Of a stretch of 64,000 nt of DNA, positions 11,242 through 23,320 are shown in pieces. The DNA is from Paramecium octaurelia (Eukaryota > Ciliophora > Oligohymenophorea > Peniculida > Parameciidae): positions 316,718-380,717 of the forward strand of contig CAJJDP010000051.1 in NCBI GenBank assembly GCA_905182995.1, given 5' to 3'. Each line of letters starts with the position of its first letter. The stretch's first letter is position 1. The notes beneath the pieces are model-generated. The model was not told the DNA's origin and did no database searches. It saw nothing but the letters and a program-made list of their open reading frames with translations. Position numbers and translations under genes: made by a program.

Positions 11242-12732
11242 ATGAAGGCTTTCCGCTATTAAGTTACTCTCAACATCAGCAAAGTAGAGCTCTCTGTTAA
11301 ATTTCCCTGTACTTTACAAGTCATGTGGAAACGAGGGCTCAACAAATGTTTGACTAGAACCAAAGAAAAAACCAGAAATATTTTCATTGTTAATGAGGTA
11401 CTCACTCTTGATTTCAATGTTGGCGAAAACACTTAAAAAAAGACCCACCTAATTGCTCTCTTGAATGTTGATGGCCAATCCAAACTAGCTGGAGTTGTCA
11501 ATTTTAACATTAATGAAACCATGCCCATCGAAGGACAATGTGCACTTAATCTAGAACGAAGTCCAGACCCAAATGCTAAAATTCACTTCACCTATTAAGT
11601 TGTCAATCTCGGCGAAACTGACCTCAGTGATAGTCGTGTCAGTGAATCATTTCATCAAAAAACTCTAGCAGAATCATTCGGCTTTGAAAAGGAGAATCTC
11701 ATTCATCACAAAATTCTTAGTCAAAAGAAATCTTCAACCCAACTAATATCCACTTATGAAGTTCAACTCACCAAAGAGCTATACGAAAAAAGTCTCAAAG
11801 ATCTTGATCAATAAAAAATCAAAAACTCATAACTCCAAGATCAACTCAACCAATTACAAAATGAAAAATCAACCTACACAGAAGAAGTTAATAAATTGAA
11901 AAAATAGATTATTCAACTTAAAAATGAAAACCAATATTTAGAAGAATAATATGAATCTTCAAAATCAGAAATTACAAAATTCAAGGAATCGGCACATTCA
12001 TTCAATTAACTTCAAGTCTAAACTGAAAAATTGAATAATGAAATTGAGAATTATAAAATTCAAAATTCAGTTTTAGAAAATAAATACTAATAAGCATTCA
12101 AAAAGGCTAAACAATTAGAAGAAAAAGTGCAATTCTCACACTTTAACAAAATTGAAAGATCAACCAACACTTAATTCAATGAAATTCCAGAATATGTGCA
12201 ATAAAATACTCAAATTACGCAACTAGAAGAATAAGTAAATGAATACAAAAGGAAAAATGATAAATTAACCTATGAGTTGCAATTTACTAACAATAAGTTC
12301 AAAACCTTAGAATAAGAACTATCTTAATTTAAATGTTAGGTCATTCAATATCAAACTTAATTAACTTAGTTCAAAGATTAATGCAATAGATTTGAAACTG
12401 AAAATGCTAAACTAAAGATTTTGATCAAACAGTTGGAATAAGACTAAAACAACAAGGAGAAAGTGTAAAACAAGAGTCAAAATGATTATTAGAAATAAAT
12501 AGATTCGTTAAAAGATTAATTAAAATAGAATATAGATAAGGTAATACACATCATATATATTATATTTTAGTTAGAGCAAGTCAAAGAAAAGTATCGATAA
12601 GCAAAGGAGAAAATAGAAAAATAAAATGATATTATTGAATAATAGAATGATGAACTCACTATGCAAAACATGACTTTTCTTAAGGAATTGCAATTAATCG
12701 CAAAGAGGTAGGAATAATTTGGAATAGTTTGA
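11242..12732 (+). CDS. NT-C2 domain plus coiled-coil protein
   Basis: ATG at 11242, TGA at 12730-12732, with one 30-nt intron at 12541-12570. About 485 residues. Residues 1-140 look like an NT-C2 (EEIG1/EHBP1-type) beta-sandwich: VTLNISKVELSV, LQVMWKRG near 30-45, GVVNFNIN, and a KIHFTYQVV strand near 135. From about residue 150 to the end it is almost entirely coiled coil rich in Glu, Gln, Lys and Asn. NT-C2/coiled-coil proteins usually bind membranes or cytoskeleton-linked partners. The exact role here is unknown. The 3' part is repeated at 13203-14113, after a gap base, as an assembly duplicate. Confidence 0.85.
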
Positions 12733-13201
12733 AAAATTTTACTTTTAGTTATTTTTGTTTTATATATTAATTATTCTTTAAGCGTGCTTATAGTTAAGAT
12801 AAAAATAATTGAAATCATATATAACATAGATCTTAATGATTTATAATATAAAAAATATTAGAAAAATCCAAGAAATAAGCAAGAACAATAAGTAGTTATA
12901 TTTAATACAACAATTTCAGTATTAATCTTTTTCTTGTTAATTTACTAGTGTAAAGATGGAGTATTGGATAATTATACTCTTGAATTAATATGATTAAAAC
13001 ATATGAATTTAATTTACAATTGTTATTTAGAAGTGATTTGTTAATAGTTTTATGGCAATTTGGAACCATAAATATTCAATGAACGATCTAAAATAGAGGG
13101 ACATTAATCAATATAGCAATATTAATTATTTTAGACTTTAACATAAAAAGAATGGGCTACATTCCTTATTGAGTATTCTGTGGCCATCATGAAGAAATTG
13201 A
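11822..13201 (+). repeat. Assembly duplicate A, left copy (1,380 bp)
   Basis: This block recurs as 13203-14582 at a constant offset of 1,381 with no difference wherever I compared. The two copies are separated by a single N at 13202. This is the pattern of two contig ends that overlap but were joined with a one-base gap. Confidence 0.95.
12733..13201. other. Gene-free spacer (469 bp)
   Basis: AT-rich stretch after the NT-C2 gene, ending at the gap base. I see no open frame with coding character, no tRNA-like structure and no repeat apart from the 1.38-kb assembly duplicate it belongs to. The same spacer recurs at 14114-14582. Confidence 0.6.
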
Positions 13202-13202
13202 N
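13202..13202. other. Assembly gap (single N)
   Basis: One undetermined base flanked on both sides by the same 1,380-bp sequence. Confidence 0.98.
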
Positions 13203-14113
13203 AAAACTCATAACTCCAAGATCAACTCAACCAATTACAAAATGAAAAATCAACCTACACAGAAGAAGTTAATAAATTGAAAAAATAGATTATTCAACTT
13301 AAAAATGAAAACCAATATTTAGAAGAATAATATGAATCTTCAAAATCAGAAATTACAAAATTCAAGGAATCGGCACATTCATTCAATTAACTTCAAGTCT
13401 AAACTGAAAAATTGAATAATGAAATTGAGAATTATAAAATTCAAAATTCAGTTTTAGAAAATAAATACTAATAAGCATTCAAAAAGGCTAAACAATTAGA
13501 AGAAAAAGTGCAATTCTCACACTTTAACAAAATTGAAAGATCAACCAACACTTAATTCAATGAAATTCCAGAATATGTGCAATAAAATACTCAAATTACG
13601 CAACTAGAAGAATAAGTAAATGAATACAAAAGGAAAAATGATAAATTAACCTATGAGTTGCAATTTACTAACAATAAGTTCAAAACCTTAGAATAAGAAC
13701 TATCTTAATTTAAATGTTAGGTCATTCAATATCAAACTTAATTAACTTAGTTCAAAGATTAATGCAATAGATTTGAAACTGAAAATGCTAAACTAAAGAT
13801 TTTGATCAAACAGTTGGAATAAGACTAAAACAACAAGGAGAAAGTGTAAAACAAGAGTCAAAATGATTATTAGAAATAAATAGATTCGTTAAAAGATTAA
13901 TTAAAATAGAATATAGATAAGGTAATACACATCATATATATTATATTTTAGTTAGAGCAAGTCAAAGAAAAGTATCGATAAGCAAAGGAGAAAATAGAAA
14001 AATAAAATGATATTATTGAATAATAGAATGATGAACTCACTATGCAAAACATGACTTTTCTTAAGGAATTGCAATTAATCGCAAAGAGGTAGGAATAATT
14101 TGGAATAGTTTGA
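13203..14113 (+). pseudogene. Artefactual partial copy of the NT-C2/coiled-coil gene
   Basis: Corresponds exactly to positions 11822-12732 of the complete gene: the coiled-coil region, the 30-nt intron (here 13922-13951) and the TGA at 14111-14113. It has no 5' end or start codon. It should not be counted as a separate gene, because it arises from the unmerged contig overlap. Confidence 0.9.
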
Positions 14114-14582
14114 AAAATTTTACTTTTAGTTATTTTTGTTTTATATATTAATTATTCTTTAAGCGTGCTTATAGTTAAGATAAAAATAATTGAAATCATA
14201 TATAACATAGATCTTAATGATTTATAATATAAAAAATATTAGAAAAATCCAAGAAATAAGCAAGAACAATAAGTAGTTATATTTAATACAACAATTTCAG
14301 TATTAATCTTTTTCTTGTTAATTTACTAGTGTAAAGATGGAGTATTGGATAATTATACTCTTGAATTAATATGATTAAAACATATGAATTTAATTTACAA
14401 TTGTTATTTAGAAGTGATTTGTTAATAGTTTTATGGCAATTTGGAACCATAAATATTCAATGAACGATCTAAAATAGAGGGACATTAATCAATATAGCAA
14501 TATTAATTATTTTAGACTTTAACATAAAAAGAATGGGCTACATTCCTTATTGAGTATTCTGTGGCCATCATGAAGAAATTGA
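13203..14582 (+). repeat. Assembly duplicate A, right copy
   Basis: Second copy of 11822-13201, and the copy that continues into new sequence after 14582. Confidence 0.95.
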
Positions 14583-15397
14583 AAAGTTACTAATTTAATG
14601 AAAAATTTTAATTATATTATATTTTTTAAGTGTTTCTTGTTAACATCAAAAATAACTATCAGAGTGCCATGATATATATAAATAACTCTACTAAAATACT
14701 TTAAGCAGCCTTCTATAATTTTGTGCAAAAATTATCTGAAAATTTTGTTTGGTTGTATTGTCCAATATTATGAACATATTCTATCCTTCTTATTATATGT
14801 ATATACAAGTAATTTAAACACGATGGAAAAAAGGTATACAAGAAATCAAATAATTGTCAGAAATCAAAAGTCTCCAATATTAATAAATGAGTAGCTAGCG
14901 AAAAATAGTATAAATAAAGTACTGTGAGAGGATTAATAGAAGATAGAGATATTCATAGGCTAATTATCTTGGGTATATAGTAAAAACAAGTAACCTCGAT
15001 ATTTTAAGATATTTTTGTTAACATTAATCTATAGGTTTTTTAAAAAAGATGAAATATTCTTAAAATTGAAAGACCTGGTAATTAGAATGATAATAGAAAG
15101 ACTTAAGAGATTTGTTATGCTAGTGATTAACTTCATAAAATATAATAGAAATGGCAATAGGGATTAGGTATTTTATACAATTACTTAGGATTTCATATGG
15201 GAATATTGAATGCTTGGGTAGAGTGTATGAACATGTATTTTAACAATGGAAAAAGTGCTATTGAGTTATTGAAATTAATATAAAAGAGGGAGAGAACCGC
15301 CGTTTTTTAAATTATGAATATTATAACAAGTTTTATCATTTTAAACCAAAAAATCAAGTATATTATAAAATAATAATTTAAATTTCAAACACAAAAA
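14583..15397 (+). pseudogene. Spacer with probable gene relic
   Basis: About 0.8 kb before the ribonucleotide reductase gene without an intact gene. Short coding-like pieces occur in different plus frames: TVRGLIEDRDIHRLIILG near 14925-14980, and LGILYNYLGFHMGILNAW near 15165-15220 within a frame that continues to about 15310. They are separated by in-frame TGAs that I could not remove with plausible introns. I do not recognise the family. It may be a decayed gene. Confidence 0.35.
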
Positions 15398-16493
15398 ATG
15401 CTCATTTAAAATTAAGAATTTAGCGGCAACACTAAGACTTAAACCTTCACTCCTTTATCAAATGTGTAGACAAGTTAACCAGTTCTTTAATAGAACGAAT
15501 GCGATGAACCTCTTTTAAAACAAAACCCAAATAGATTTGTACTTTTCCCCATCAAATACAATGACATTTGGAATATGTATAAGTAACACAAAGCAAGTTT
15601 CTGGACAGCTGAAGAAATAGATTTATATCAGGTATTCTAATTAATTATTAAAATTTTAGGATCTTAAAGATTGGGAAAAACTCACTGCTGATGAAAAGCA
15701 CTTTATTAAGTATGTACTTGCCTTCTTTGCAGCAAGTGATGGTATTGTGAATGAAAACTTGGCCCAATAGTTCTGCACAGAAGTGCAAGTTCCTGAAGCT
15801 AGATGCTTCTATGGATTTTAAATAGCTATGGAGAACATTCACTCAGAAACCTATTCACTTTTGATTGACACTTATATAACTGATGAGAATGAGAAAAACT
15901 ATCTTCTCCACGCCATAGATAATGTGCCTGTGATTCAAAAGAAAGCAATGTGGGCAATGAAATGGATTAATAATAATGATTCATTTGCTGAAAGATTGAT
16001 TGCTTTTGCTGCTGTTGAAGGCATCTTCTTTTCTGGATCCTTTTGTGCTATATTTTGGATCAAAAAAAGATCATTGATGCCTGGACTCACCTTTTCAAAT
16101 GAATTAATTTCAAGAGATGAAGGTCTCCATACAGACTTTGCTTGTCTTCTATACAAGCATTTAATTAATAAGCTGAGTATTCAACGAATTCATGAAATCA
16201 TTTCTTCTGCTGTTGAAATTGAAAAAGAATTCATCAGTGAAGCCTTACCAGTTGAACTAATTGGAATGAATTCCAATTTGATGAAATAATATATTGAATT
16301 CGTTGCAGATAGATTGATATTTGCATTGGGAGCTCCTAAGATTTACAATACAAAGAATCCTTTTGAATGGATGGATATGATATCCTTATAAGGTAAAACT
16401 AATTTCTTCGAAAGAAGAGTTGGAGACTACCAAAAAGCTGGAGTTATGAGCAAAAAATAAGATAAAGTATTTACTATGGATGCAGACTTTTGA
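15398..16493 (+). CDS. RNR2: Ribonucleotide reductase small subunit (class Ia R2)
   Basis: ATG at 15398, TGA at 16491-16493, with one 28-nt intron at 15632-15659. About 355 residues, close to the usual R2 length. It makes the diiron-tyrosyl radical that the large subunit uses to reduce ribonucleotides to dNTPs. Visible residues are the FWTAEEIDL block (first Asp ligand near 75); MENIHSETY (Glu136 and His139 ligands, radical Tyr143); [13 protein letters not shown] (Glu ligand); SRDEGLH (Glu and His ligands); GKTNFFEKR-like [14 protein letters not shown]; and the acidic C-terminus TMDADF that docks on R1. All catalytic positions are present, so it should be active. It lies about 0.6 kb upstream of the next plus-strand gene. 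Confidence 0.97.
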
Positions 16494-16615
16494 TTCATTC
16501 ACACTAATTTATTTAAGTTATTATTAAATTAATACATCATTATCAATATTAAAATTCTATAAAAATATAATAAAATGAAATTTTTGATAAGAACTACCAT
16601 AATATTATTCAAGCA

Positions 16616-16900
16616 TCAGAGGTAAAACCTAATGTGGATTATTTTAGTTAAATTGATATTAGTCTGATCATTATTAACAAATTTTTATATTATCATAATT
16701 ATCTATTGAGAATATACTTAAATCAAGCATTTATAGGGTTATTTTGTTTCAATAACCTTATTTTAAGTTTACCAATTGGATTAAATAGAATTAAGAAAAT
16801 TATCAATAGATGGAAATAGGTGACCTTTATAAAGTTTCTTTTATTCTTTCTGAAGATTACTTATTTTCGTTAGCCTGGCTGATGCTTTTTCAATAATCAT
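16616..16900 (-). CDS. Doubtful small ORF in spacer
   Basis: A 94-codon minus-strand frame (ATG at 16900, TGA at 16618-16616) in the 589-bp spacer between the ribonucleotide reductase and rhomboid-like genes. Composition (KISNLQKEQKKLYKG, then LFPSIDNFLN) looks mildly coding, but with one stop codon an ORF of this size is expected by chance. The rest of the spacer (16494-16615 and 16901-17082) shows nothing. Confidence 0.25.
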
Positions 16901-17082
16901 AATACATTTATAATTTCTTCATTCGATTGATGCCTTTTGTAATATTGATTATTATATATGATAATAATTTTAGTTTTTTAAAGCATTATATATTTAGAAA
17001 CTGCGAGAAATTGAAAATAGATCAAAAAAAAAATGTTATTAGCATCAACATTAAAAAAGAATATTAAATTATAAAATTATTA

Positions 17083-17984
17083 ATGTTAATTATAGATAAA
17101 ATTATAGCTATATGGTAAAGCATCACTTTTGGAACCAAATTTGTTTTAATAACAAGCACAATTTGCTGCATTCTTGATTTACTGACAAATGATTCATTAT
17201 TTGATATATTTGTAGACATCCCAAATAAAGCTATATATTAATTCGAATTATGGAGATTACTCATTCCATAATTCTTTCATGGTAAGCTTAAAATCCAATA
17301 AAAATAGGCGATATCTATAATATTACAATAAGTTTACTTGGATTTCTGTTTTGTGCTATTGAAGTTGAAAAAAGTTATGGTACCATACCATTCTTTTGTG
17401 ACATATTCTTTAAGAATCTGATCATACAAGTATAAAAAATCATAATTAGATTATTTATGTTTTGCTATGCTTTTCGCTTTCATATTTAACTTTGGAGGTC
17501 CTTGATACTGAGTCGTTTGGCTTTTGGAATATCACATTTATTTACATGATGAATAAGTATAGTCAGACTTATAACTTTAGAGCATTAAGTGATTAGGATG
17601 AGCCTTAAAAGTTCCTGTGCTTTCCATTTTCTCTTCAATCAAAATATTATCCACCTGCTTTCTTCTTGATCATGAATATAATTGAATTTCCTAGATTAGA
17701 TCTAATAGCAGCAGCATTTTTTGCTCTTATCGAATACCAATTATTTGATGGTTTCATGATGAAATTATCTAAGGTAACTTATTAAATTATAATATAAGGG
17801 GTTTGTTACAAAGATAGAATATTCCTTCCCATTTAAATTCTTCTAATCCCGATAAGATTTCATCACATGTGATTAAGTTAATCATTCATTTGTTTTGGAT
17901 GAAGCAAAGCAATCCTAATACCACTTAGAAATTGGAAGCATTTCAACTACAGAAGCTAAAGAGTAAGATTAACAATAGATTTGA
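17083..17984 (+). CDS. Rhomboid-like polytopic membrane protein (likely pseudoprotease)
   Basis: ATG at 17083, TGA at 17982-17984. Introns at 17282-17307 (26 nt), 17430-17449 (20 nt) and 17774-17798 (25 nt, AAG acceptor) keep the frame. About 275 residues. Features include an N-terminal membrane segment (FVLITSTICCILDLLT); a rhomboid/UBAC2-like block LWRLLIPQFFHGD; a second membrane segment followed by EVEKSYGTIPFF (the E-x-x-x-G-T pattern of the family); further hydrophobic segments; and a FPFSLQSKYYPPAFFLIM block. I see no GxSG or catalytic His, so it is more likely a TMEM115/UBAC2/derlin-type non-protease of the ER or Golgi. The C-terminus is hydrophilic. Confidence 0.7.
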
Positions 17985-18056
17985 CACACAACATTTAAAT
18001 ATATATTATACCAATCTATCTATTTAATATACTTAATGTGATATATATTCTAACAC

Positions 18057-19332
18057 TCATTTTTTGCCTCCGCCTCCAACATTAAATTTGAAGAAACAGA
18101 TGTCTCCATCTTCTACAACATACTCCTTGCCCTATTGTCTATACTTACCTTCAGCCTTGACTGCTGTGATGGTACCCAAATGGACAAAATCTTCATACTT
18201 CATAACTTCAGCACAAATGAATCCCTTTTCAAAATCTGTATGGATAACTCCAGCAGCTTAAGGAGCTTTAGTTCCTGCTCTTATAGTCCAACACCTGACT
18301 TCGTCTTCACCAGCAGTAAAGAAATAAATCAAATCTAATGCTTTATATCCAGTTTTGATGATTCTTGGTAACATAGATAATTTTGTTCTCTCTTATGTTA
18401 TGGTACCTGCTTAAGTTCTTGATTTAGAATAAAATGAAATACTCTTCAAAAATAGCTTTTTCTAAATCTGCACTGTATGGTATAATATCTCCTGGACAAT
18501 TGGCATCAACCCAATCCTTAATACCTTTCAACCATTTATTCTTTCTAGTCATAAAATCTTGTTGACTTAAGTTCACCAAATAAACTACATTCTTTGCTGT
18601 AATGAAATAGTATTTATTCAATATTTCAACCTCTTTGAAATTCCAATCTCCAGTTCTTACCCACTTCTTATTCTCCAACAACAATTTGACTTTATCCAAA
18701 ACTTCCTTTTCCTCTCTAGCATCTTTATTGTTATTTCTCTTAATTACGTGTTCTGTTTCAGCTAATCTATTGTTACAGAATTCTAAATCCTTCAATAACA
18801 ACTCAGTAGAAATGATATCCATGTCTCTAATGATATACTTTGAATCTACCTAATAGGATCGACTGACAATTCAGTGTGACAAACATTTTCATCTTCGAAT
18901 GCTCTAACTACGTGATAAATTCCATCGCATTCTTTTATGTGTGATAAGAAAGCGTTTCCTAAACCTTCTCCCTTATGTGCTCCTGGTACCAACCTATTAT
19001 TTTATTATTTAATTATATCAATACCCAGCAATATCAACAATGCTCAATACAGCTTGAATCTCACTTTTTGGTTTGTGCATTTGGCATAATTTAAGAAATC
19101 TCTCATCTGGAACAGGAACTTTTGCATTGTTAGGATCAATTGTGCAGAAAGGATAATTTTCTGCTGGAACATTCAATTTACACAAAGTATTAAATGTGGT
19201 TGATTTTCCTATTTTTCATAAAATGCATTCCTTACCCACATTAGCCATACCAACAATACCCATCTTGAGAGTATTACTAGGTCTTCCTAATTTATTCTTT
19301 TTCTCTTCTTGTTATTCTTTTTTAGGAGGCAT
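18057..19332 (-). CDS. OLA1: OLA1/YchF P-loop NTPase
   Basis: ATG at 19332, TGA at 18059-18057. Introns of 27, 31, 23 and 25 nt (last with an AAG acceptor near 18435-18460) give about 390 residues, the normal family length. In order: P-loop GMANVGKST (split by the first intron), [10 protein letters not shown], the [18 protein letters not shown]3 block, a helical middle domain, VNLSQQD at the G4 position, then the C-terminal TGS-type domain ([24 protein letters not shown] [25 protein letters not shown]). OLA1 hydrolyses ATP and associates with ribosomes and stress responses. The G4 motif is normally NxxE. Here the Glu is Gln (NLSQ), which is unusual. The protein ends in Gly-rich GGGGKK. Confidence 0.93.
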
Positions 19333-19363
19333 TTAAATCTTAATATATAATATAATATTAAAC

Positions 19364-20300
19364 TCATTATCCTTTCAACTACAAATCGGATTAGGATTGT
19401 TGTTATTTTAATGAATTTTGAGATTTTTTTCCGAAAATTAGTTTGGAATCATAATTACTCTTAAACTAAATCTAAGTAATTGGTTTTTCCTTCTGGAATT
19501 ATATGCTACTCTTGTAAGCACTCGAATTAAATTAAGCCCATTAATTTTGGATCTTTTCTTATGACACTCTCTAAGAATCGAGATAGAGAATCCCTGCCTA
19601 ATGTTCATTCTTAAGTTTTTCATTATCCTCATTCAAGGATATTATTTAACTCTTGAGTTAATCAATTTATTTTTCTTTTCTATCAATTTCAAATTTGTGT
19701 TGTTTCTATAAATAGTTGTATTTCTGCTAAACTATTTCCAATTACTATTTCATCTACATATGTTATTCCTGCATATCAGCCAATTCAATGACAGCCTTCT
19801 GTTCCCGATGATTTGCTTCTTGAATTTATTATCTCAGATTCTAGAGCACTTCTTTTTTGATTTAATGAAAATTAAATACATTCTCTTCTTTAATTCTATT
19901 CAAATAATAAATCTTAATCTCTCTTCACACTCTCCAGTTCTCCGCCCTTCTACTTGAGTTCTTTCATTAATTTATTAATGTCCTCTTTATATTTCTCCTC
20001 CATATCTTTGCGCCTCTCGTATTCCTATTACAAACTCTAATACTCTTCTCGAGTAACTTAAAAACTTCAACCAAATAATTCTTACTCATCATCATACTCT
20101 CACTTTAATTAGTTGGCCTGTTTTCTTCGCATTCTGGACCTTCTGACTTCCAAATCTTAAATTAAATAATTTCATACATCATTTTTCTTGATATCATTTT
20201 AGAACGAATTAATACGGTCATCTCTGACTTCATAAGTTGAATCCCTTTGAAACAAAGCGTTAATTTGTTCAACAGACATATACACAGGTTGATTATTCAT
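19364..20300 (-). CDS. Coiled-coil protein
   Basis: ATG at 20300, TGA at 19366-19364, about 280-290 residues. A 28-nt intron with an AAG acceptor (near 19840-19870) joins two coiled-coil frames well (ending RRE and starting VLQNLRQQIQEA). Near the N-terminus two more introns (22 nt AAG and 29 nt TAG) remove three in-frame TGAs. The unspliced frame also reads like protein (RRSRMRRKQANQLK), so that part is uncertain. Most of the protein from about residue 70 on is coiled coil rich in Glu, Lys and Gln (EYERRKDMEEKYKED, KQIDQLKSQI). No known domain. Likely structural. Confidence 0.65.
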
Positions 20301-20501
20301 ATATTAAATATATATTATATCAAGAAAAATTTACATCTGTATTACAAAAGTCAAACAAACAAATTTATTTTTGTTAAATCTCTTTAAATTTAATTTATAA
20401 GAAATAATTATATTCTTGATTTCTTCTCTTGGAAGCAACACCAGAGCGTTACTCGCAAAATATACAAATTAAATATAAATTCAATTATCAAGTTTTAACT
20501 A

Positions 20502-21941
20502 TCATAATGAAGCGTTCGTATCATCAAATGGAATTAGTTTGTTAAAATAAAACACCAGATCAAATGTTAATGGAGTAACTAACAAATGTTATTCGGTGTA
20601 CTTTATAAAAAAGTTCTTTGAGTACAATTGCATAAATTATTATTTATTTGATAGTTTCAACTGAAAGGCAAGATAATTATCAAAACTGTTCACATTTATT
20701 TCGTTGAATATATTTTAAGAGTACTCCATATCTTGAATGATATTAAATACTTAAATTAAGAAGATATTCAAAAATTAAGCATAAGTCTTCAATTTTATTA
20801 TCTTATAACCATTTAAATTTAAATTCACTTTCCCTGAAAAGACATATGTGTTTAATAATTTTTTCAACACCTTAACCATATTCACAGTCTTTATTTGGTA
20901 TTAGCCCAACATTAAAATTGACATGACTCCAAATTTAAATTACAAATTAAACAGGGTTTTCTTGCTTATCATAAATTATTCAACCAATTGATTTGTCACA
21001 AACTAAGGGACCTATTTTTGTCTTGTATCCAGTCTTGAATTCTCCAAAATTAATATCAAACTATTGTCAGTATTAAATTGAGTAAGCCTAATCTTAATTT
21101 TTGTTCTCTAAATCATAGCAAGACAAATTTCCTTTATATTGGTTTAATCATTTATTATCCATTTCTCTAAGGATCTATTAGAAATCTTACAATTTCTTAT
21201 AAAGTTCCTAATATTACACCCAAAACACAACTCTTGGTTGAATCCCAAAAATTAATTCACTTAGTTAACCTACAGAACATCAATTTATAGCTTCTTCTCG
21301 TTGTAAATAATCTTTGTAAATGGTTTGTTTATTAAGGTTTGCAATTGATAGTTAATAGTATCTTCTTTATAATTCAATAAGAATTACAGCCTTTATGCTC
21401 TATTGCATATATACAACACACAAATTAAAAATATTGCTGTTGTTATTGTAAGACCTAAAGCTACTAAATCAAATTTCTTTGCGTATAAACTGGTGGCAAT
21501 AAGTCGAAATATCAAATGAAATATAACTGAAGGGCAACTTAAATAAAAATCTGTGGAAAAATAGGTTATTGCTTGAATCAAAGACAAGCTACTTCCATAT
21601 AAAAAGTATTCTTAGCCATGAATATTGTCTGCAGTAAAATTTAACTATAGTAATAGGATATAAGCATTTTCAATAGTCATCATTTTTTATGTTAAAGTCT
21701 CCTTTTTATAGACAACAGCAAAACTAAACATGGATATTCCTATGAAAGTAATATTGATTAACGGTATTGAAAAGGATTCCCTGACTGTTACTGTAATTAT
21801 CTAGATTGTATTCAATAATAAGGACATTAATATTAGACCGTAATGGAGAGGTTTGAGCAATTTGCAAATTGATTCTTTTTAATACTTTAATTCTACATCT
21901 GCTGACTTAAACTCCAATGTATATTTATTCATTTGATCCAT
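20502..21941 (-). CDS. Polytopic membrane protein of unknown function
   Basis: ATG at 21941, TGA at 20504-20502, a clean 479-residue frame without introns. Residues 1-215 contain five or six hydrophobic segments (GLILMSLLLNTIQIITVTV, FIGISMFSFAVVY, VIFHLIFRLIATSLY, VALGLTITTAIFLICVLYI). The remaining 260 residues are cytosolic-looking, Lys/Asn/Gln-rich and without a recognised catalytic motif. The layout, with an N-terminal membrane bundle and a soluble C-terminus, resembles ciliate sensory membrane proteins including hybrid kinases. I see no H-, N- or G-box, so no activity is claimed. A truncated duplicate follows at 22272-23320. Confidence 0.75.
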
Positions 21942-22270
21942 TTTTTATTCTTATTCACACAAAAAATTATTTAATAGTGTCAATAAAATTAACCTTAGTG
22001 TCTAGTAATAAAATAATAAAGATTTGAAATATGTTTAAATTACTTTGCATTTATTATATTTGAATTACATTAGATTTTTTAAATTAGGTTAAAACAATAA
22101 CCATTAATCGATTAATATTATTTAAAAAAAATTATAGAATTAGTATTAAATTAATCTTAATTTTATTTATATTTAAAGATTTAATACTTTAATAAGGTAT
22201 TTATTGGGCTAAATAAAGGAATGCTTCTCCTTAGGAAGCAGATTTTAGTTCAATTCAAGATAGCAAATAC
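20893..22270 (+). repeat. Assembly duplicate B, left copy (1,378 bp)
   Basis: Matches 22272-23649 at a constant offset of 1,379 with a single N between them. Same pattern as the duplicates at 13202 and 26002. Confidence 0.95.
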
Positions 22271-22271
22271 N
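22271..22271. other. Assembly gap (single N)
   Basis: One N flanked by a 1,378-bp direct duplicate. Confidence 0.98.
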
Positions 22272-23320
22272 ATTTGGTATTAGCCCAACATTAAAATTGA
22301 CATGACTCCAAATTTAAATTACAAATTAAACAGGGTTTTCTTGCTTATCATAAATTATTCAACCAATTGATTTGTCACAAACTAAGGGACCTATTTTTGT
22401 CTTGTATCCAGTCTTGAATTCTCCAAAATTAATATCAAACTATTGTCAGTATTAAATTGAGTAAGCCTAATCTTAATTTTTGTTCTCTAAATCATAGCAA
22501 GACAAATTTCCTTTATATTGGTTTAATCATTTATTATCCATTTCTCTAAGGATCTATTAGAAATCTTACAATTTCTTATAAAGTTCCTAATATTACACCC
22601 AAAACACAACTCTTGGTTGAATCCCAAAAATTAATTCACTTAGTTAACCTACAGAACATCAATTTATAGCTTCTTCTCGTTGTAAATAATCTTTGTAAAT
22701 GGTTTGTTTATTAAGGTTTGCAATTGATAGTTAATAGTATCTTCTTTATAATTCAATAAGAATTACAGCCTTTATGCTCTATTGCATATATACAACACAC
22801 AAATTAAAAATATTGCTGTTGTTATTGTAAGACCTAAAGCTACTAAATCAAATTTCTTTGCGTATAAACTGGTGGCAATAAGTCGAAATATCAAATGAAA
22901 TATAACTGAAGGGCAACTTAAATAAAAATCTGTGGAAAAATAGGTTATTGCTTGAATCAAAGACAAGCTACTTCCATATAAAAAGTATTCTTAGCCATGA
23001 ATATTGTCTGCAGTAAAATTTAACTATAGTAATAGGATATAAGCATTTTCAATAGTCATCATTTTTTATGTTAAAGTCTCCTTTTTATAGACAACAGCAA
23101 AACTAAACATGGATATTCCTATGAAAGTAATATTGATTAACGGTATTGAAAAGGATTCCCTGACTGTTACTGTAATTATCTAGATTGTATTCAATAATAA
23201 GGACATTAATATTAGACCGTAATGGAGAGGTTTGAGCAATTTGCAAATTGATTCTTTTTAATACTTTAATTCTACATCTGCTGACTTAAACTCCAATGTA
23301 TATTTATTCATTTGATCCAT
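22272..23320 (-). pseudogene. Artefactual partial copy of the polytopic membrane protein gene
   Basis: Corresponds to 20893-21941 of the intact gene: same start (ATG at 23320) and same membrane segments. The frame is cut by the gap base, so the last 130 or so codons are missing. Best explained by contig overlap, not by a real gene duplication. Confidence 0.9.

Noticed and set aside
19364-20300. TGA read as tryptophan (mitochondrial-type code)
   Set aside because: All well-recognised genes in the window end at TGA at the expected family length, so TGA is a stop here.
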